Origin: Varibaculum cambriense
Lineage (GTDB): Bacteria; Actinomycetota; Actinomycetes; Actinomycetales; Actinomycetaceae
Length of the DNA: 64,000 nucleotides
Direction: 5' to 3'
Assembly: GCF_022133705.1 (NCBI RefSeq)
Contig: NZ_JAKNHJ010000010.1
Span: 1 to 64,000 of the forward strand
The notes under the pieces are model-generated. The model did no database searches. It was not told the DNA's origin and saw only the letters and a list, made by a program, of their open reading frames with translations. Each line of letters starts with the position of its first letter. The first letter of the stretch is position 1. The position numbers were made by a program, and so were the translations under genes. Below are positions 61,001-64,000 of this stretch, piece after piece.

Positions 61001-62965
61001 CTATTCCACGGTCACCGATTTGGCTAGGTTGCGCGGTTGATCTACGTCGTAGCCCTTGCTCTTGGCTACTTCACAGGCAAATACTTGCAGCGGAATCACC
61101 GTTAGCAAAGGCAGATAGAGGGTGGGGGTGCTGGGAACCCGGAAAATATGGTCAGCGTATTTGTCGACTTTATCGTCGCCCTCTTCCGCTACTACCAAGG
61201 TTATCGCGCCGCGAGCGCGTACTTCCTGCAGATTCGAAAGCACTTTTTGGTGCAGCTCGGGACGGCGCGGGGTAGGCACTACCACAAACACGAACTGTCC
61301 CGGCTCGATTAGGGCGATGGGGCCGTGTTTGAGCTCTCCGGCGGCGAAGCCTTCCGCATGTACATAAGCGATTTCTTTTAGTTTTAGCGCTCCCTCCATG
61401 GCTACCGGATAGCCCACATGCCGCCCTAAGAAAATCGTGGATTTAAGTTCGCTGCCATAGCGTTTAGCGACCTCTACTACCGGTTCTATTTGATTGAGCA
61501 GGGTTTGCATCTTGTGGGGCACTGCCGCCAGTTTTTCCAGGTAATCCGCGATTTCATCAATATATTTATTGCCACGTACCTGCGCCAAATACAGCCCCAG
61601 CAGGTAGCAGGCAGTGATTTGAGCAGTGAATGCTTTCGTGGAAGCTACCGCAATTTCTGGGCCGGCATGGGTTAGCAGCACCGCATCGGATTCGCGAGGA
61701 ATCGTAGAACCGGGGGTGTTCACGATCGCCAGCACTTTCGCGCCCTGTTCGCGCGCGTGCCGCACCGCCATAATGGTGTCCATGGTTTCCCCGGACTGGC
61801 TGATCGCCACCACTAAGGTGCGCTGGTCAACAACCGGGTCACGGTAACGGAACTCGCTGGCCAGCTCGACCTCTACCGGAATCCGGCACCAATGCTCAAT
61901 CGCATAGCGGGCAACCTGTCCAGCATAGGCGGAAGTGCCGCAAGCAATAATCACCATTTTGTTTACTTGCCGCAACACGTCTTGACTGATACGCAGCTCA
62001 TCTAGCGTCAGGTAGCCTTGCGCATCGGTTCGATCCTGCAAAGTGGCAGTAACTGCCTGAGGTTGTTCATGGATTTCTTTTTCCATGAAAGTACCCCACC
62101 CGCCCTTAGAAGTGCGGTCTACTGAAAAATCCACGGTGAATTGCTTGGGAGTAACCTCTTTGCCGGCACTGTCGGCTACCCGCACCTGTTGGGCGGTCAC
62201 CATCACCAGTTCGTCTTGCCCAATTTCTAGGCAGTCTTTGGTGTGATCGGCGAAAGCTAAAACGTCCGAACCGAGGTAGTTGCAGTCTTCGCCTACCCCG
62301 ATAACCAGTGGCGAGGAGCGCCGTGCGGCAACCACCATGCCGGGGGCATCCCGGTGAATCGCCAAAATCGTAAAAGTCCCTTTCAGCTGCGCCATAGTCT
62401 TTAGTAGCGCCCTTGATAGCCGCGCCGCCGCCAAGTGCGCCCCGCCAGCGACCTCCGCGGAAACTTGGGCTTTATCTAGCACCGGAGCAGGTACCTCAGC
62501 TGCGCCCTCCCCGAGAGACGTACCCGCGCCCTCGTCAGCTAAATAGGATGCTGCCAGCAGATTCGCGATTACTTCCGTATCGGTTTCAGAAACGAAACTG
62601 AAACCCTGATTTTCGAGGACGCGACGCAAGTTATCGGCGTTTTCGATAATGCCGTTATGTACTACCGCGAGTTGCCCGTCGGAAGAAGCATGGGGATGGG
62701 CATTAATATCTGTCGGTCCGCCGTGAGTAGCCCAGCGAGTGTGCCCAATCCCCGCGAAAGCCTCCGGCAGGGGATTTTCCTGCAAATCTGCCCGCAAATT
62801 CGCGAGCTTTCCGCTCTTTTTACGAATCTCGATACCACCGGGGGTAGCTAGTCCAATCCCCGCGGAGTCATATCCGCGATACTCCAGGCGGGACAGACCC
62901 CCCATAATCACTTCTTCTGCATCTTTAGTGGGCTCTCGCCCTACCATTCCTAAGATTCCACACAT
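61001..62965 (-). CDS. glmS: Glutamine-fructose-6-phosphate aminotransferase (isomerising)
   Basis: A 654-residue enzyme making glucosamine-6-phosphate, the first step to UDP-GlcNAc, which feeds both peptidoglycan and the WbpA-I pathway of this island. N-terminal Ntn glutaminase with Cys2 (MCGILGM), HTRWATHGGPT, HNGIIENA; a Gly/Ala-rich insertion near residue 155-180 (GAGTSLGEGAAEVP) is longer than in most homologues. Two SIS domains follow: IIACGTSAYAGQVAR, VVAISQSGETMDT, FLGRHVGYPVAMEGALKLKEIAY and the C-terminal DQPRNLAKSVTVE. No clear Shine-Dalgarno precedes ATG 62965. It is divergent from glmM. Confidence 0.96.
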   Translation of the reverse strand: MCGILGMVGREPTKDAEEVIMGGLSRLEYRGYDSAGIGLATPGGIEIRKKSGKLANLRADLQENPLPEAFAGIGHTRWATHGGPTDINAHPHASSDGQLAVVHNGIIENADNLRRVLENQGFSFVSETDTEVIANLLAASYLADEGAGTSLGEGAAEVPAPVLDKAQVSAEVAGGAHLAAARLSRALLKTMAQLKGTFTILAIHRDAPGMVVAARRSSPLVIGVGEDCNYLGSDVLAFADHTKDCLEIGQDELVMVTAQQVRVADSAGKEVTPKQFTVDFSVDRTSKGGWGTFMEKEIHEQPQAVTATLQDRTDAQGYLTLDELRISQDVLRQVNKMVIIACGTSAYAGQVARYAIEHWCRIPVEVELASEFRYRDPVVDQRTLVVAISQSGETMDTIMAVRHAREQGAKVLAIVNTPGSTIPRESDAVLLTHAGPEIAVASTKAFTAQITACYLLGLYLAQVRGNKYIDEIADYLEKLAAVPHKMQTLLNQIEPVVEVAKRYGSELKSTIFLGRHVGYPVAMEGALKLKEIAYVHAEGFAAGELKHGPIALIEPGQFVFVVVPTPRRPELHQKVLSNLQEVRARGAITLVVAEEGDDKVDKYADHIFRVPSTPTLYLPLLTVIPLQVFACEVAKSKGYDVDQPRNLAKSVTVE

Positions 62966-63123
62966 GAGATAGATTTTTTCACGAGTTGTTCCTCATTGCT
63001 ATCTCGCGCGCCTAAGCAGTGTAAATACGAATTATCGCCGACAGTTGGTTGCTTGACAAAACCATCCCGGCTTGGTGGGGTAGGCTGAGAAAGTCAGATT
63101 CTGCTAGTTGAAAGACAGGTAAA

Positions 63124-64000
63124 ATGGGCAGACTTTTTGGGACCGACGGAGTGCGCGGCCTAGCAAATAGAGATTTAACCCCAGAATTGGCTTTGGAACT
63201 GGGACGAGCCGCTGCAAAACAGGTACGCAAAGATGCGCCGAAGGGCAAAAAATTGCGGGCAATCGTTGCCCGGGACACTCGCATGTCCGGCGATTTTCTG
63301 GACCACGCGATCTCGGCGGGTCTAGCTTCCGAGGGCGTGGACGTTAACCGCATCGGAGTCGTAACCACTCCTTGCGTCGCCTACCTGACCGCGAAAGCTG
63401 ACGTCGACTTGGGAGTCATGATTTCTGCCTCTCACAACCCGATGCCAGATAACGGGATTAAATTTTTTGCCCGGGGCGGCTATAAACTCCCTGACGCAAT
63501 CGAGGATCAGATCGAACAGCTGCTGGGTGAGGATACTGACCGCCCCACCGGCGATAAGGTCGGAGAGATTGAAGAAGAGCGGGAAAGCGCCGAAAAGCTT
63601 TATATTAAACACTTGGTGCGGGCAGTGGGGGATCTTTCTGGCCTGCGTGTAGCCGTGGATTGCGCCAATGGTGCGGCTTCCCATCTAGGTCCCGAGGCAC
63701 TACAAGAGGCAGGAATCGACACCGTAGTAATCAACGCCTCCCCTGATGGACGCAATATTAACGACAATTGCGGTTCTACCCACCCCGAACAGTTACAGAG
63801 CCAAGTGGTAGCTGCCGGATGTGACTTCGGGGTGGCTTTCGATGGTGACGCCGACCGCTGCCTGGCAGTTGACTCCCAAGGAAACCTGGTCGATGGCGAC
63901 AAAATCATGGGAATGTTAGCCGCCTACTTCAAGGAAAAAGGCGAGCTAACCGGAAACACCCTAGTGATCACGATTATGTCGAATCTGGGGCTGATTTTGG
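63124..64000 (+). CDS. glmM: Phosphoglucosamine mutase, N-terminal part
   Basis: Converts glucosamine-6-phosphate to glucosamine-1-phosphate. The 292 codons present cover domains 1, 2 and part of 3: RLFGTDGVRGLAN at 3-15, VARDTRMSG, MISASHNPMPDNGIKFF with the phospho-Ser of SASHNP at about 99-104, VDCANGAAS, and VAFDGDADRCL with the metal-binding DGDADR at about 240. The gene runs off the window at 64000. ATG 63124 has a modest ACAGG site upstream. Divergent pairing with glmS gives a compact UDP-GlcNAc supply locus. Confidence 0.96.
   Translation, partial: MGRLFGTDGVRGLANRDLTPELALELGRAAAKQVRKDAPKGKKLRAIVARDTRMSGDFLDHAISAGLASEGVDVNRIGVVTTPCVAYLTAKADVDLGVMISASHNPMPDNGIKFFARGGYKLPDAIEDQIEQLLGEDTDRPTGDKVGEIEEERESAEKLYIKHLVRAVGDLSGLRVAVDCANGAASHLGPEALQEAGIDTVVINASPDGRNINDNCGSTHPEQLQSQVVAAGCDFGVAFDGDADRCLAVDSQGNLVDGDKIMGMLAAYFKEKGELTGNTLVITIMSNLGLIL

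Noticed and set aside
63053-63086. TTGACA ... TAGGCT as the glmM promoter
   Set aside because: The spacer is 22 bp, too long for a standard promoter; I could not choose a better pair.

Overview
The window looks like a chromosome segment of a facultatively anaerobic or microaerophilic actinobacterium with moderate G+C. I infer the Actinomycetaceae (Varibaculum, Actinomyces or Mobiluncus type) from three things: the actinobacterial gene order glmM / glmS-nnrDE-alr-tsaE-tsaB-rimI...tsaD, a corynebacterial-style myo-inositol operon with a divergent GntR regulator, and a CIRCE-controlled groES. Genus assignment from sequence alone is tentative.

Layout. 0-0.6 kb: the end of an IS3-family element beside tRNA-Ser(CGA). 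1-3 kb: upp, ppk2 and a short-chain dehydrogenase remnant. 3-6.5 kb: a decaying sugar locus, with a dead TIM-barrel isomerase, a Gfo/Idh oxidoreductase lacking the usual catalytic His, and a divergent LacI regulator with two matching operators. 6.6-7.1 kb: a small toxin-antitoxin-like pair. 7.3-11.1 kb: transporter, iolG and iolE. 11.5-41.4 kb: a surface-glycan island. 41.6-48.5 kb: iolD, iolB, iolJ-like, iolC, divergent iolR, then a transaldolase. 48.7-50.6 kb: groES and a methyltransferase. 50.6-64 kb: housekeeping genes (tsaD, sdhB-A-C, rimI, tsaB, tsaE, alr, nnrDE, glmS, start of glmM).

How the genes work together. The inositol genes form a collinear minus-strand set (iolC-iolJ-iolB-iolD ... 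iolE-iolG-transporter) into which about 30 kb of glycan genes appears to be lodged between iolD and iolE. Each half now has its own promoter. No iolA (malonate semialdehyde dehydrogenase) is visible; a transaldolase-family gene follows iolR instead. The glycan island encodes all five enzymes expected for UDP-2,3-diacetamido-2,3-dideoxy-D-mannuronate (WbpA, B, E, D, I types) on both strands. It also has a Wzx-type flippase, about seven glycosyltransferases, two O-acyltransferases, two PP-loop asparagine-synthetase-like proteins, polytopic membrane proteins and a secreted NlpC/P60 hydrolase with FG-GAP-like repeats. It contains a membrane-protein pseudogene and a duplicated leader, so it has been rearranged.

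The most unusual single gene is tsaD: its product carries an extra C-terminal tail of about 154 residues containing six exact 11-residue amphipathic repeats, the kind of repeat known from LEA proteins, apolipoproteins and synuclein. The tail may also be translated alone from an internal start.
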